Assembly: GCF_000717055.1 (NCBI RefSeq) | Contig: NZ_JNXI01000007.1 | Span: forward strand, 1 to 64,000 | Direction: 5' to 3' | From: Streptomyces iakyrus | GTDB lineage: Bacteria > Actinomycetota > Actinomycetes > Streptomycetales > Streptomycetaceae | Length of the DNA: 64,000 bases | In this document: positions 1-9,015 of the stretch, in pieces | How the letters are laid out: the number at the start of each line of letters is the position of its first letter | Position numbering within the stretch: the first letter of the stretch is position 1 | The notes under the pieces: model-generated | The model's input: the letters and a program-made list of their open reading frames with translations, nothing else | What the model was told of the DNA's origin: nothing | The model's database searches: none | Program-made: the position numbers and the translations under genes

Positions 1-410
1 TGCTGGACGAGCGTCTCGGCAAGATCACCTTCTGGACGCTGTTCATCGGCTTCCACGGCACGTTCCTCGTCCAGCACTGGCTGGGCGCCGAGGGCATGCA
101 GCGGCGGATCCCGGACTATCTGGCGGTGGAGGGCCTGACCACGCTCAACACGGTGTCGAGCGTCTTCTCGTTCCTGCTCGGCATGTCGATGCTGCCGTTC
201 TTCTACAACGTGTGGAAGACGGCGAAGTACGGCGAGAAGGTCACGGCCGACGACCCGTGGGGCTACGGCCGCTCCCTGGAGTGGGCGACGTCCTGTCCGC
301 CACCGCGCCACAACTTCATCGCCCTGCCGAAGATCCGCAGCGAATCCCCGGCGTTCGACCTGCACCATGACGCCATCGCGGCGGCGGAGCGGGAGTTGAC
401 GCTCCGATGA
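1..410 (+). CDS. ctaD: Cytochrome c oxidase subunit I, C-terminal part (cut by window edge)
   Basis: The frame is open from base 3 and stops at 408-410, giving the last ~135 residues of an aa3-type oxidase subunit I, the membrane subunit that reduces O2 at the haem-copper centre. The end matches the actinobacterial CtaD tail: [18 protein letters not shown], then [12 protein letters not shown], the last helix [20 protein letters not shown], then NVWKTAKYG and the signature [22 protein letters not shown]. The haem and copper ligands lie upstream of the window. The stop overlaps the next start (ATGA), so the two genes are translationally coupled. Whether this is the housekeeping copy or a paralogue cannot be decided from this fragment. 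Confidence 0.95.
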   Translation, partial: LDERLGKITFWTLFIGFHGTFLVQHWLGAEGMQRRIPDYLAVEGLTTLNTVSSVFSFLLGMSMLPFFYNVWKTAKYGEKVTADDPWGYGRSLEWATSCPPPRHNFIALPKIRSESPAFDLHHDAIAAAERELTLR

Positions 411-757
411 CCGCCATGGAAGGGCTCCCCGTGGACCTGCGGGCGTTCCACAACGAGGTCGAGGGACATCTGCTCGCCGCCGCCGCGCGCGAGGAGTCCC
501 GGAGGGCCGCCGTCCGCTTCGCTGCCGGGCTCGACGGGCTGCCGGAGGTTCAACGGGCGCAGGTGGAACGGCAGTTCACGGCGGAGCATCTCGCCCTCGC
601 CCGGGCGTCGTGGCAGCGTACGGCGCGGCGCGGGGAGGAACTGCGGGGCGAGTACGAGGCGCTGTACCGCACGCTCCGCACCCGGCTGCTGGCCGGACTG
701 CTGCTGGGGGTGGCGCTGCTGGTGGCGGTGGATGTGGTGGTACTGGCGTCGGTCTGA
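407..757 (+). CDS. Small protein with C-terminal membrane anchor, coupled to ctaD
   Basis: The 116-aa product starts at the ATG overlapping the ctaD stop. Residues ~1-90 are hydrophilic, charged and likely helical (many E/R/A). One hydrophobic segment near the C-terminus (about 93-113, [20 protein letters not shown]) would anchor it with the N-terminus in the cytoplasm. No known domain was recognised. Position and coupling suggest an accessory or assembly role for the oxidase, but that is inference only. Confidence 0.7.
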   Translation: MTAMEGLPVDLRAFHNEVEGHLLAAAAREESRRAAVRFAAGLDGLPEVQRAQVERQFTAEHLALARASWQRTARRGEELRGEYEALYRTLRTRLLAGLLLGVALLVAVDVVVLASV

Positions 758-772
758 GCGGTTCAGGTGCCC

Positions 773-1198
773 TCAGCGTGCTGTTCGGCGCTCCGCGTTC
801 TCTCGCCACTCCTGGCCGATCGACCGCATGAGCGCCGGGTACACCCCCAGGTACCGGAGAGGTCGGACAGCGAGCATGTACAGGGAGCCGATGCGGCCGT
901 TGGGCTTCACCAGAACGTCCAGCTGGCCGCGGTAGCCGCCGTTCCCGTCGGAGACCCAGCCGATGTGCATCACTCCGTGCATGGTCTTGCTGGCGTACTC
1001 GGCGGCCCGTTCGTCATGCGACTGGAAACCCGATGTGAAGGGCGCCGAGCTGAGGTCGGGCCCCTGCGGCCCTTCGCGCAAGTCGTCCGGCAGCCGGTCG
1101 CGCAGCGTCGCCACCCGGCCGCCGACGCCCGAGTCCGGCTTGTCCCGGCCGAGCAGCGCTCCGAGCTTCCAGCGCACCGCGAACAGGAAGCGGCCCAC
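773..1198 (-). CDS. DUF2867 domain protein
   Basis: The 141-aa product reads from a GTG at 1198. The segment FLFAVRWKLGALLGRD, the central MHIGWV and YRGQL-VLVKP-G-GSLYM, and the C-terminal LRYLGVYPALM are typical of DUF2867 proteins, which often accompany NAD(P)-binding epimerase-like proteins. Most members have ~40-50 more residues at the N-terminus. Upstream in this frame only 26 codons are open before a TGA, with no better start, so this copy looks short. The function of the family is not established. It is convergent with the small membrane protein and lies downstream of the TetR gene on the same strand. Confidence 0.75.
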   Translation of the reverse strand: MGRFLFAVRWKLGALLGRDKPDSGVGGRVATLRDRLPDDLREGPQGPDLSSAPFTSGFQSHDERAAEYASKTMHGVMHIGWVSDGNGGYRGQLDVLVKPNGRIGSLYMLAVRPLRYLGVYPALMRSIGQEWRENAERRTAR

Positions 1199-1344
1199 GC
1201 CCGCAACCGCGCCGGGTGGCCGTGAGCCGATCCGGGGAGCGCCGACGCGAGTCCCGCCCGGCAGGGCCGGGACCGGTCAGGGTCCGTGCGGCGTGCGGCA
1301 GGACGCTCGCCGCCCCCGCAGCCACCCTCACCCGGCCCCCGCCC

Positions 1345-2004
1345 TCACCCTTCCGGCTTCCACCCCGGCGGCCGCAGGATCCCCAGCAGCTGCCGGACCA
1401 GTTCGTCGACGACCTCGTCGAGTGTCGCGTCGACCCAGCCGGCGCTCCAGTCGTGCAGGAGGCCGTTGACGCTGCCGATGAAGCCCGTCGCGGCGAGGCG
1501 GTAGTCGCGGGGGGCGGCCTCTCCACGGGCGGCGGCCGCTTCGGCCTCGGCGCAGATGAGGTCGACCCAGCCGGCCCGGCGGGCGAGCCGCTGCTCCTCC
1601 AGACGCGGGCTGACGCCGATGATCTCGACGAAGGTGATGCGGATCCGGCGCGGATCGGCGGCGAGGTTTCCGGCGTAGGCGCGGAAGACGGCGGTGGCAC
1701 GCTCGACGAGCGGCAGGTCCGCGGCGCCCGCGGCCGCCTCCAGCACGGCCGCCTCCGCCCAGCCGTTGACCTGGAGGTGCAGCGCGGCGAGTACGTCCTC
1801 CAGGGTGCGGAACTCCTCGTAGAACTGGCGGGTGGAGAGCCCGGCCGTCTCGCTGAGGGCCGCGACCGTGGTGGAGCGGAAGCCGGGGGCGTCGCCGAAC
1901 AGGTGGAGGGCGGCGTCGAGGAACCGCCGGCGCCGCTCGGCCTGCCGTTCCTCCGCGGTCTTGCCGCCGTAGCGGCCGGTCGGCGCTCTGAGTCTGCCCG
2001 GCAC
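1345..2004 (-). CDS. TetR-family transcriptional regulator
   Basis: The product is 219 aa from GTG 2004, chosen because GGGAG lies ~5 nt upstream and the protein then starts just before the DNA-binding domain. Residues ~15-65 form the TetR helix-turn-helix: ERRRRFLDAALHLFG, then TTVAALSETAGLSTRQFYEEF. The C-terminal ligand-binding half ends with ATLDEVVDELVRQLLGIL. It is divergent from the secreted beta-propeller gene, and a perfect inverted repeat sits in the shared intergenic region (2074-2089). It therefore probably represses that gene and itself. The ligand is unknown. Confidence 0.9.
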   Translation of the reverse strand: MPGRLRAPTGRYGGKTAEERQAERRRRFLDAALHLFGDAPGFRSTTVAALSETAGLSTRQFYEEFRTLEDVLAALHLQVNGWAEAAVLEAAAGAADLPLVERATAVFRAYAGNLAADPRRIRITFVEIIGVSPRLEEQRLARRAGWVDLICAEAEAAAARGEAAPRDYRLAATGFIGSVNGLLHDWSAGWVDATLDEVVDELVRQLLGILRPPGWKPEG

Positions 2005-2073
2005 CGGCTCTCCCTTCGTCGTCAGACACCGATTTTGTCGTGCACGCGGTCTTGTGGAGAAGGCCGCCCCTTC

Positions 2074-2118
2074 CTTACTTTTCAGTAAGTTGACTCTGAA
2101 AGCACGTGTGTTCAGATT
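2074..2118. promoter_or_regulatory. Candidate TetR operator overlapping a promoter
   Basis: CTTACT-TTTC-AGTAAG (2074-2089) is a perfect 6-bp inverted repeat with a 4-nt spacer in the divergent TetR / beta-propeller region. Directly adjoining it is TTGACT (2090-2095), a good -35 hexamer, with TCAGAT about 16 nt later as a plausible -10. This arrangement suits steric repression of the rightward gene by the adjacent TetR protein. Confidence 0.5.
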
Positions 2119-2160
2119 TCGCGCGCCCCGCAGACACCCCCAGCAGAGAGGGGAGCAGTC

Positions 2161-3417
2161 ATGCCCGTCTTCCGACGCCGGCACCTGTGCTCCGTAGCCG
2201 CAGCCCTCGCCCTGACCGCCACCGTTCCCGCGACCGCCGCCACCGCGGCCACCCCGGGCTCCTCCACCGCGCTGCGCGAGGTGATGTTCGTGGGCAACAA
2301 CTGGGACGGCACCGCCGACGTCATCCGGTCCTCCGGCGACTTCGCGAAGATCGGCCGGATCAACGTCATCCCCGACAAGGACGAGCGGATGGCGGCGATC
2401 AACGCCGACCCGATCAAGTGGATCTACTTCATGGCGATCCGCAACAGCGTGGGCGAGGGCCACGACCAGTTCGTCGACGACATGTACTCGACGCCGGACG
2501 GGACCTCGGTGGTCGTCTCCCGGCCGAGCTTCGCCGACGTGGTCTCGATCGACCTCGCCTCTGGGAAGCTCAACTGGCGCTTCCCCGTGTCCGGTTACCG
2601 CTCCGACCACATGGCCGTCTCCCCCGACGGCAAGCGGGTCGCGGTGTCGGCGTCGACCTCCAACACCGTGCACGTCCTGGACATCGTCTCCGGCAGGGAA
2701 CTGGGCAAGTTCGGCACCGGCGACAAGCCGCACGAGAACATCTTCACCCAGGACGGCAAGTACATCTACAACATGGCGATCGGCGACGTGAACACGCAGA
2801 CCGACGCCCCGTGGCTGGACTGGACGAAGGGCGACCGGCGCATCACCGTCGTCGACGCCACGACGTACAAGCAGGTCAAGGTCATCGACATGCGCCCGCA
2901 GCTGGACGCGCTCGGCCTCAAGGACCACTCCGACGCCGTCCGCCCGGCCGTCTTCTCGCCGGACGAGTCGAAGCTGTACTTCCAGGTCTCCTTCTTCAAC
3001 GGCTTCTTCGAGTACGACATCGCCACCGACAAGATCACCCGCACCAAGACCCTGCCGAAGAACCCGGCGACCAGCGACGACCGCACGACCTTCGTCAACG
3101 ACTCGCGCCACCACGGCATCTCGATGAGCCCGGACGGCCGCAAGCTGTGCGTCGCGGGCACGATGGACGACTACGCCACCGTCGTCGACCGCGCCACCCT
3201 CCAGGAGGGCCCGCTCGTCACCGCCTCCAAGCCCTACTGGGCCACGGTCAGCGGTGACGGCAAGTCCTGTGTGGTCTCCGAGAGCGGCACCGACCAGGTC
3301 ACGGCCATCGACTTCGCCACCGGGAAGAAGATCGTGTCCGTACCGGTCGGTGACCACCCGCAGCGCGTCCGGCTCGGCAAGGTGCAGGCCGACTGGACTA
3401 GCCCTTCCGCCGGCTGA
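2161..3417 (+). CDS. Secreted YVTN/WD40-like beta-propeller protein
   Basis: The 418-aa product follows an RBS (GGGGAGCAG) and begins with a signal peptide (MPVFRRRH, hydrophobic ALALTATVPATAATAA, cleavage near residue 30). The mature part has repeated propeller blades with SPDGKRVAVSAS, SPDESKLYFQ, SPDGRKLCVAG and GDGKSCVVSE motifs, spaced as in YVTN-repeat and lactonase-like proteins. Such proteins are binding scaffolds or, rarely, lactonases; no catalytic motif is identifiable. Its last 20 bases overlap the convergent GH5 gene. Regulation is probably by the divergent TetR. Confidence 0.85.
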   Translation: MPVFRRRHLCSVAAALALTATVPATAATAATPGSSTALREVMFVGNNWDGTADVIRSSGDFAKIGRINVIPDKDERMAAINADPIKWIYFMAIRNSVGEGHDQFVDDMYSTPDGTSVVVSRPSFADVVSIDLASGKLNWRFPVSGYRSDHMAVSPDGKRVAVSASTSNTVHVLDIVSGRELGKFGTGDKPHENIFTQDGKYIYNMAIGDVNTQTDAPWLDWTKGDRRITVVDATTYKQVKVIDMRPQLDALGLKDHSDAVRPAVFSPDESKLYFQVSFFNGFFEYDIATDKITRTKTLPKNPATSDDRTTFVNDSRHHGISMSPDGRKLCVAGTMDDYATVVDRATLQEGPLVTASKPYWATVSGDGKSCVVSESGTDQVTAIDFATGKKIVSVPVGDHPQRVRLGKVQADWTSPSAG

Positions 3418-5269
3418 CCTCCTTCGCCGCCCAGGCCGCCAGTTCGGAACGGGCCGCGGCGAGCAGCTCCGCCGAGGGAGCCGTCGCCCCGTTGGTCACC
3501 AGCGCGTAGTGCAGGACGCCCGAGTCCGGCGCGGTGAGCAGCAGGCGGCGGCTTCCCGTGCCACCGGGCTCCTGCGCCACGCCGACCGGGGTCGTCGAGG
3601 TGTAGGCCGGCGGGCCGTGGACCGTGCCCAGGTCGGAGACGACCGTGGTGGACGCGGCCGGGAAGCTCGCTGGCAGGTGCAGTTCGGTGGGTGCCGGGCC
3701 GCCGTTCGAACGCCACAGCAGCAGCCCGTACTGCCCTGATCCCACGAGTCGTTGCACGTTCGGCAGGGAGCCGGGCACCGGGTTCCAGGTCAGGGTCGTC
3801 GAGCCGTCCCGGGAGCGGTCCTCGTAGGTGAAGCCGACGGTCTCACCCGCCGTGGCGCTCGGGTAGAGACGGTCGATGAGCCGGGCGTCCTGGCGCAGCA
3901 CGGCCTTGCCCGTGTCGTCGAGGCGTACGGCGGAGAGGTCCTCGTCGTTCCAGGCGTCGCCGGCGGTGAGCACCTTGTCGGGGTTGCCGTTCATCAGCTC
4001 GCGATGGCGGCCGTTGTAGATGTCCCACTGCCACTGGGAGCCGGAGAGCACGGGTCCCGAGGCCGCCGGGTCGGTCCACCAGTCGGCGCCCTTGAGCCGG
4101 GAGTCGAGGGCCTGGTACATCGCCTTGAGGACCGTCGGCGCCTTGTCGGAGACGTTGCCCGCGAGCGGGTGTCCGAACTCGCTGACCACGGCGGCCGTCC
4201 GCGCGGCGGCGGCCCGGTCGCGGACGGTGCGGAAGTCACCCGCGTACTGGCCGTCGGCCGCCTTGCCCCACATGAAGACGCCGGAGATGGCCTTCTGGTC
4301 GTAGAAGTGCGTGTTGAAGACGTAGCGCGGACCGAGGGTGCCGGCGTCCAGCAGGCCGCCCTCCTGCTTCTGGAAGTCCAGGTTGGCGTTCCAGAAGAGG
4401 TTCGGCTCGACGAACGCGGGCTTGTCACGCCAGCCGGCCGTGTCCATGCGGGCCCGGAACCTCTCGTAGAAGGGCCAGAGGACATCCTTCTCCCAGGCGC
4501 GGCTGGTCTGCCCGGAGTCGTAGACGCCCGCGTGCGGTTCGTTGTAGGGGTCGAAGCCGACGACGCCTTTGAACTGGTCGGCGGTCAAGTGCTGTTGCAC
4601 GTACCGCATGGTCTTCTCGGCGGTGGCGAGGAAGGCGTCCTGCACGCCGTGCGCGTTGTGCCAGAAGTCGTACGTGGCGCGCTTCACGGCCTCGTTCTGG
4701 GTGATGTTCTGCCCCCAGAAGAGGCAGATGCCGCAGGACTCGTCGGGGTAGTTCCCGGCGTCCACCGCCCACTTGGGGGCGCCGTCGCCGGTGTACCAGC
4801 TGTCGGCGTCGAACAGGTGCCGGGAGTAGAGGTCCTGGTGGAAGTCGGGGTAGACGCGGATGCCTGCGTCGAGGAAGGCCTTCATCTGGTCGGTGGCGGC
4901 GGCCAGGTAGGCCGTGTCCACCCGGCCGCGCTCGGGCTCGGCGTAGGCCCAGGAGAGCAGGAAGCGGACGGTGTTGCCGCCGCCGAGGGCGCGCAGCGCG
5001 GTCGCCGACGTGCGGGCGTCGGCGACCGAGGCGAAGGGCAGGCCCTTGTTCTCCGCGAGCTTGGTCTCGCCGGAGACGTTGTAGCCGCGCAGCACGATCT
5101 CGCGGCCGTGGGCGTCGGTGAAGCGGCCGTCCCGCACGGTGACGGCCGGGTCGTCGAACCAGAGGGAGCCGGGAGGGGACGCGGCGGCGGCCGGCGGGAC
5201 GCCCGCCACCGAGACCGAACCGAAGAGGACGACCAGGACGACCAGGAGACGCGCTCGGATAGTCGGCAT
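3398..5269 (-). CDS. Secreted GH5 glycosidase (endoglycoceramidase-like cellulase superfamily)
   Basis: The product is ~623 aa from ATG 5269 (GTG 5275 is an alternative). It has a signal peptide (LLVVLVVLFGSVSVAGVPPAAAA). The (beta/alpha)8 domain shows IVLRGYNVSG, NTVRFLLSWAYAEP, the acid/base region GFDPYNEPHAG with E244, NTHFYD, and the nucleophile region VVSEFGHP with E364, which are all GH5 signatures. The C-terminal ~150 residues form a beta-sandwich typical of endoglycoceramidase-like members. The substrate (glycolipid or beta-glucoside) is unproven. The stop codon lies inside the end of the convergent beta-propeller gene. Confidence 0.88.
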   Translation of the reverse strand: MPTIRARLLVVLVVLFGSVSVAGVPPAAAASPPGSLWFDDPAVTVRDGRFTDAHGREIVLRGYNVSGETKLAENKGLPFASVADARTSATALRALGGGNTVRFLLSWAYAEPERGRVDTAYLAAATDQMKAFLDAGIRVYPDFHQDLYSRHLFDADSWYTGDGAPKWAVDAGNYPDESCGICLFWGQNITQNEAVKRATYDFWHNAHGVQDAFLATAEKTMRYVQQHLTADQFKGVVGFDPYNEPHAGVYDSGQTSRAWEKDVLWPFYERFRARMDTAGWRDKPAFVEPNLFWNANLDFQKQEGGLLDAGTLGPRYVFNTHFYDQKAISGVFMWGKAADGQYAGDFRTVRDRAAAARTAAVVSEFGHPLAGNVSDKAPTVLKAMYQALDSRLKGADWWTDPAASGPVLSGSQWQWDIYNGRHRELMNGNPDKVLTAGDAWNDEDLSAVRLDDTGKAVLRQDARLIDRLYPSATAGETVGFTYEDRSRDGSTTLTWNPVPGSLPNVQRLVGSGQYGLLLWRSNGGPAPTELHLPASFPAASTTVVSDLGTVHGPPAYTSTTPVGVAQEPGGTGSRRLLLTAPDSGVLHYALVTNGATAPSAELLAAARSELAAWAAKEVSRRKG

Positions 5270-5351
5270 GTCCACTACAGTCCGGCGATATCAGGACACC
5301 GTCAACACCCCTGACTCTGGAGTAAGTTCCCGTCCGGACAACCCTCACACG

Positions 5352-7328
5352 TCAGCCACCGACCCTCCGTGTCACGTTCAACAAGTACTCCTTCCTGTTC
5401 AGCGGGTTGTGGTCGGTGCGCGGGCGCTCGGGGATCGTGCCGTGCGTGACGGGCGCGTAGTGGGCGAAGAAGCTCTCCAACTCGCCCTCGCCCCGGGTGA
5501 GTCCCGGCAGCCGCTGTCCGAGGGCGTGCACCCGGGCGGCCGGCACAGTGCCTTCGAGGACGCAGACGTCGTCCCGGCTCCGCGTCGTTTCCGGTACGGC
5601 CCCGAGCCCGGCGAGGACCGGCAGCAGGGCGCCGAGCGTGTCGGCGGGGGCCTCGATCCGGAAGCGGTGCATCGGCTCGTGGACCCGCGTCCCGGCCCGG
5701 CGCAGCGCCTCGGTCAGCACCAGCGGGGTCACACCCCGGAAGTCGGCCCCGGTGCTCGACATGCTCTTGTCGAAGCCCTGGTGGGCATGGCTCTGGCGGG
5801 GCGAGTAGCCGCTGTGCGTCATGGTGACCACGCAGTCGGTGACCTGCCAGCCGTGCAGGCCTTGGTCGAGGGTCTCGCGCACGGTGTCCTCGACGGCCTT
5901 GAAGAAGGCGTAGGGCATCGACCCGAGCTCCACCTCCAGGCGGAAGCGGACGCCCGAGCCGATCGGTGCGGGCTCGACGCGCAGACCGACCGTCGCGAGG
6001 AACGGATTGGGGTCCTTCTTGTTGAACTCCACGGCCTGCCCGGTGCCGACGGGCCGTTCGACGCAGAGCGGCGTCGTCTCGCGGAACCCGACGTCGAGGC
6101 CGTACTCGTCGGCGAGGGTGGCCTGGATGACCTCCTTCTGCACCTCGCCGTAGAGCGAGACGGAGGTCTCCTGGCGGCGTTCGTCGTGCCGCAGGCCGAT
6201 CAGCGGGTCCTGCTCGGCGAGCTGGGTGAGGGCGAGGTGGAGCGCTCCCCGGTGCGTGTCCGGGCCGGGGACGACGACCGTCTCCAGGGTCGGCGGGGCG
6301 AAGACGTGCTCGTACGTCTTGCGCGGTTCGCCGATCGCGTCACCGATCCGGATGTCTCCGAGCCCGGTGAGGCGGGCGATCCGGCCGGCCGCGACGGAGT
6401 CGGCACGGGTGTCCGTGCCGTGCCCGAAGACGCTGATGCCGGTGACCCGGCCCTCGGCGCCGTCCGTGCCGAAGGGGATCCGGTCGCGGGTGCGCAGGGT
6501 CCCGGAGAACATCCGGGCGTAGGCGACCTTCTCCCCCGCCGGGCCCCGGTCGACCTTGAACACCGTGGCGGAGACCGGCCCGTCCGCATTCCCCTCCGCC
6601 GCCGGCAGCAGCGTCTCGATGCCGGACAGGAGCGCCGCCACGCCCGCGCCCGTCGCGGCGGACCCGAAGTACACCGGGTGGACGAGCGCCTCCCGGGTCT
6701 GCGCGACGAGGGAGCCGTGCAGCAGGGAGTCCGTGACGGTGTTCTCGACGTACGCGGCCAGCAGGACGTCGTCGTGTCCGGTCAGGACGTCGAGGGCGCC
6801 GGCCGCCGGTCCGGGAGAGGGGGTGAAGCCGGCCGCGCGGGTACCGAGGCCGGTGGCGGTGCCCATCGGCACGATCGCGGGGGTCAGCCGGGCCGCGATC
6901 TCCCGCAGCACCTCGTCGTGGCGTGCCCCGCTCCGGTCGATCTTGTTCACGAAGAGCAGGGTCGGGATACGCAGCCGCTGGAGCGTCCGCATCAGCACAC
7001 GCGTCTGCGCCTGCACTCCTTCGACGGCGGAGACGACGAGGACGACGCCGTCCAGCACGCCGAGGACACGCTCCACCTCGGCGATGAAGTCCGGGTGGCC
7101 GGGGGTGTCGATGAGGTTGACGGTCACGCCGTCGAGCGGGAAAGACACGACGGCGGACTTGATGGTGATGCCGCGCTGCCGCTCCAGGGCGAGGGTGTCG
7201 GTGCGGGTGTTCCCGTCGTCGACACTGCCGATCTCGTCTATCACCCCGGCCGAATGGAGCAGCCGCTCGGTCAGGCTGGTCTTACCCGCGTCGACATGGG
7301 CGAGAATTCCAAGGTTGAGCATGTGCAC
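5352..7328 (-). CDS. Tetracycline-type ribosomal protection protein (TetM/OtrA-like GTPase)
   Basis: The 658-aa product is an EF-G-like translational GTPase. The P-loop is AHVDAGKTS; switch I holds ERQRGITI, G3 is DTPGHPDF and G4 is NKID. The size and the motifs LVHPVYFGSA, FKVDRG, LYGEVQKE and GWQVTDCVVTMTHSGYSPRQS match Otr(A)/Tet(M)-type ribosomal protection factors rather than EF-G (~700 aa). Such proteins eject tetracyclines from the 30S A site. GTG 7328 is preferred, with AAGG ~12 nt upstream; ATG 7322 is possible. An 18-codon ORF (7338-7282) overlaps the start out of frame. No tetracycline biosynthesis genes are in the window. Confidence 0.9.
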   Translation of the reverse strand: MHMLNLGILAHVDAGKTSLTERLLHSAGVIDEIGSVDDGNTRTDTLALERQRGITIKSAVVSFPLDGVTVNLIDTPGHPDFIAEVERVLGVLDGVVLVVSAVEGVQAQTRVLMRTLQRLRIPTLLFVNKIDRSGARHDEVLREIAARLTPAIVPMGTATGLGTRAAGFTPSPGPAAGALDVLTGHDDVLLAAYVENTVTDSLLHGSLVAQTREALVHPVYFGSAATGAGVAALLSGIETLLPAAEGNADGPVSATVFKVDRGPAGEKVAYARMFSGTLRTRDRIPFGTDGAEGRVTGISVFGHGTDTRADSVAAGRIARLTGLGDIRIGDAIGEPRKTYEHVFAPPTLETVVVPGPDTHRGALHLALTQLAEQDPLIGLRHDERRQETSVSLYGEVQKEVIQATLADEYGLDVGFRETTPLCVERPVGTGQAVEFNKKDPNPFLATVGLRVEPAPIGSGVRFRLEVELGSMPYAFFKAVEDTVRETLDQGLHGWQVTDCVVTMTHSGYSPRQSHAHQGFDKSMSSTGADFRGVTPLVLTEALRRAGTRVHEPMHRFRIEAPADTLGALLPVLAGLGAVPETTRSRDDVCVLEGTVPAARVHALGQRLPGLTRGEGELESFFAHYAPVTHGTIPERPRTDHNPLNRKEYLLNVTRRVGG

Positions 7329-7519
7329 GAAGCGTCATGTCCTTCGGAGAGAGGTCCGTTCCTGGCTGGGGGGACATGCACGCAGTGCGCATTCGGAACT
7401 CCTCCGGAGTCGGTGACGTCGCTGACCTGTGCAGTGCACCAGACCGGCACGGGGAGTCACAACGGAATTAACCGCTGCCGGGGTACCCGGTGGGGTGCGC
7501 GCAAGGAGAGGAGCGGCTT

Positions 7520-8626
7520 GTGCGGGACGTTCTCCCGGTGCTCGGCCGCTGGTACGCGGCCGGGGTCCCGTTCGGCCTCGCGACGGTCGTCGGCGTCAGC
7601 CGCAGCGCACCGCGCGACCCGGGCGCGGCGATGGCGGTGGGCCCGGACGACGAGGTGGTGGGCAGTGTGTCCGGGGGGTGTGTCGAGGGCGCCGTGTTCG
7701 AACTGGCGCAGGAGGTCGCCGCGGGCGGCGAGGCCCGTCTGGAGACCTTCGGCTACAGCGACGAGGACGCCTTCGCGGTCGGCCTGACCTGCGGCGGTGA
7801 GATCACCGTCCTGGTGCGCGAAGTCACGCCCGTGCGGGATCCCGGTTTCGGCGCCATCGCGGACTCGGTCGCGGCGGGTGAGCCGGTCACGGTGGCGACC
7901 GTGACCGACGGGCCGGCGCCGCGCGGGGCGGCCCTCGCCGTCTGGCCGGACCGGACCCTCGGCACGCTCGGCGCGAGCGGCCTGGACGCGGCCGTGACCG
8001 CCGACGCCCGCGGCGGACTCGCGCTCGGCGCCACCGGCCTGCGGCACTACGGGCCCGAGGGGCAGCGCCGCGAGGACTCCGTGAGCGTGTTCCTGCAGTC
8101 CTTCGCACCGCCGCCGCGGATGCTGGTCTTCGGCGCGATCGACTACGCGGCGGCCGTGGCCCGCATCGGGGACTTCCTCGGCTACCGGGTCACCGTCTGC
8201 GACGCCCGCCCCGTCTTCGCCACGCCCCGGCGCTTCCCCGAGGGCGTCGAGGTGGTCGCGCAGTGGCCGCACCGCTATCTGCGCGAGACCGCCACGGACG
8301 AGCGCACCGTCATCTGCGTCCTGACACACGACCCGAAGTTCGACGTGCCGCTGCTGACGGAGGCACTGCGCCGCCCGGCCGCCTACATCGGGGCGATGGG
8401 CAGCCGCCGCACCCACGCCGAGCGGGCCGCACGGCTGGCCGAGGCCGGACTCACGGAACGCGAGCTGTCCCGGTTGCGCTCACCGGTCGGCCTCGACCTG
8501 GGGGCCCGTACGCCCGAGGAGGTGGCGGTGTCCGTCGCCGCGGAGATCGTGGCACTGCGCTGGGGCGGCAGCGGCGCGCCGCTGACCGCGACGGAGGGGG
8601 CGGTGCATCCGTACCGTTCCTCCTGA
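7520..8626 (+). CDS. XdhC/CoxI-family protein
   Basis: The product is 368 aa from GTG 7520, chosen over GTG 7490 because GAGGAG sits 8 nt upstream and the family start (RDVLPVLGRWYAAG) follows. The N-terminal XdhC domain has SVSGGCVEGAV and GLTCGGEI. The C-terminal Rossmann domain has MLVFGAIDYAAAVA, VCDARPVFA and IGAMGSRRTHAERAARL. Family members insert or sulfurate molybdenum cofactor for xanthine- or CO-dehydrogenase-type enzymes. No such dehydrogenase is in the window, so the client is unknown. The ABM-domain gene follows 46 nt downstream. Confidence 0.9.
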   Translation: MRDVLPVLGRWYAAGVPFGLATVVGVSRSAPRDPGAAMAVGPDDEVVGSVSGGCVEGAVFELAQEVAAGGEARLETFGYSDEDAFAVGLTCGGEITVLVREVTPVRDPGFGAIADSVAAGEPVTVATVTDGPAPRGAALAVWPDRTLGTLGASGLDAAVTADARGGLALGATGLRHYGPEGQRREDSVSVFLQSFAPPPRMLVFGAIDYAAAVARIGDFLGYRVTVCDARPVFATPRRFPEGVEVVAQWPHRYLRETATDERTVICVLTHDPKFDVPLLTEALRRPAAYIGAMGSRRTHAERAARLAEAGLTERELSRLRSPVGLDLGARTPEEVAVSVAAEIVALRWGGSGAPLTATEGAVHPYRSS

Positions 8627-8672
8627 ACCCCATTGCACCTCAGCACTTCAGCACTTCACCGAAGGGATTACG

Positions 8673-9005
8673 ATGATCTTCATCACCGCGAAGTTCCGTG
8701 TCCGCCCCGAGCACGCCGACCGCTGGCCCGAGATCGCCGCCGATTTCACCCGCGCGACGCGCGCCGAGCCCGGCTGCCTGTGGTTCGACTGGTCGCGCAG
8801 CGTGGACGAGCCGACGGAGTACGTCCTCGTCGAGGCCTTCCGCGACGACGAGGCCGGAGCCGCCCACGTGCAGTCCGCGCACTTCCGGGCCGCCCAGCAG
8901 ACGCTGCCCCCGCATCTGGCCGAGACGCCGCGCATCGTGAACGCGAGCGTCCCGCAGGACGACTGGTCGCTCCTCGGGGAGATGGCGGTGCCGGGAGAGG
9001 AGTAG
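8673..9005 (+). CDS. Antibiotic biosynthesis monooxygenase (ABM) domain protein
   Basis: This 110-aa single ABM ferredoxin-like domain begins MIFITAKFRVRPEHADRW and contains the typical EPGCLWFDWSRSVDEP and HVQSAHF segments, as in YgiN-like quinol monooxygenases. The RBS GAAGGG lies 8 nt upstream. Family members are cofactor-free dimers acting on quinols or polyketide-like phenols; the substrate here is unknown. It lies in the same orientation just after the XdhC-family gene and before the oxidoreductase pair. Confidence 0.88.
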   Translation: MIFITAKFRVRPEHADRWPEIAADFTRATRAEPGCLWFDWSRSVDEPTEYVLVEAFRDDEAGAAHVQSAHFRAAQQTLPPHLAETPRIVNASVPQDDWSLLGEMAVPGEE

Positions 9006-9015
9006 CTCCCTGCCC

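Noticed and set aside
3752..5314. 520-aa plus-strand ORF antisense to the GH5 gene
   Set aside because: Valine/glycine-rich shadow; no RBS or domain, and the opposite strand encodes an intact GH5 enzyme.
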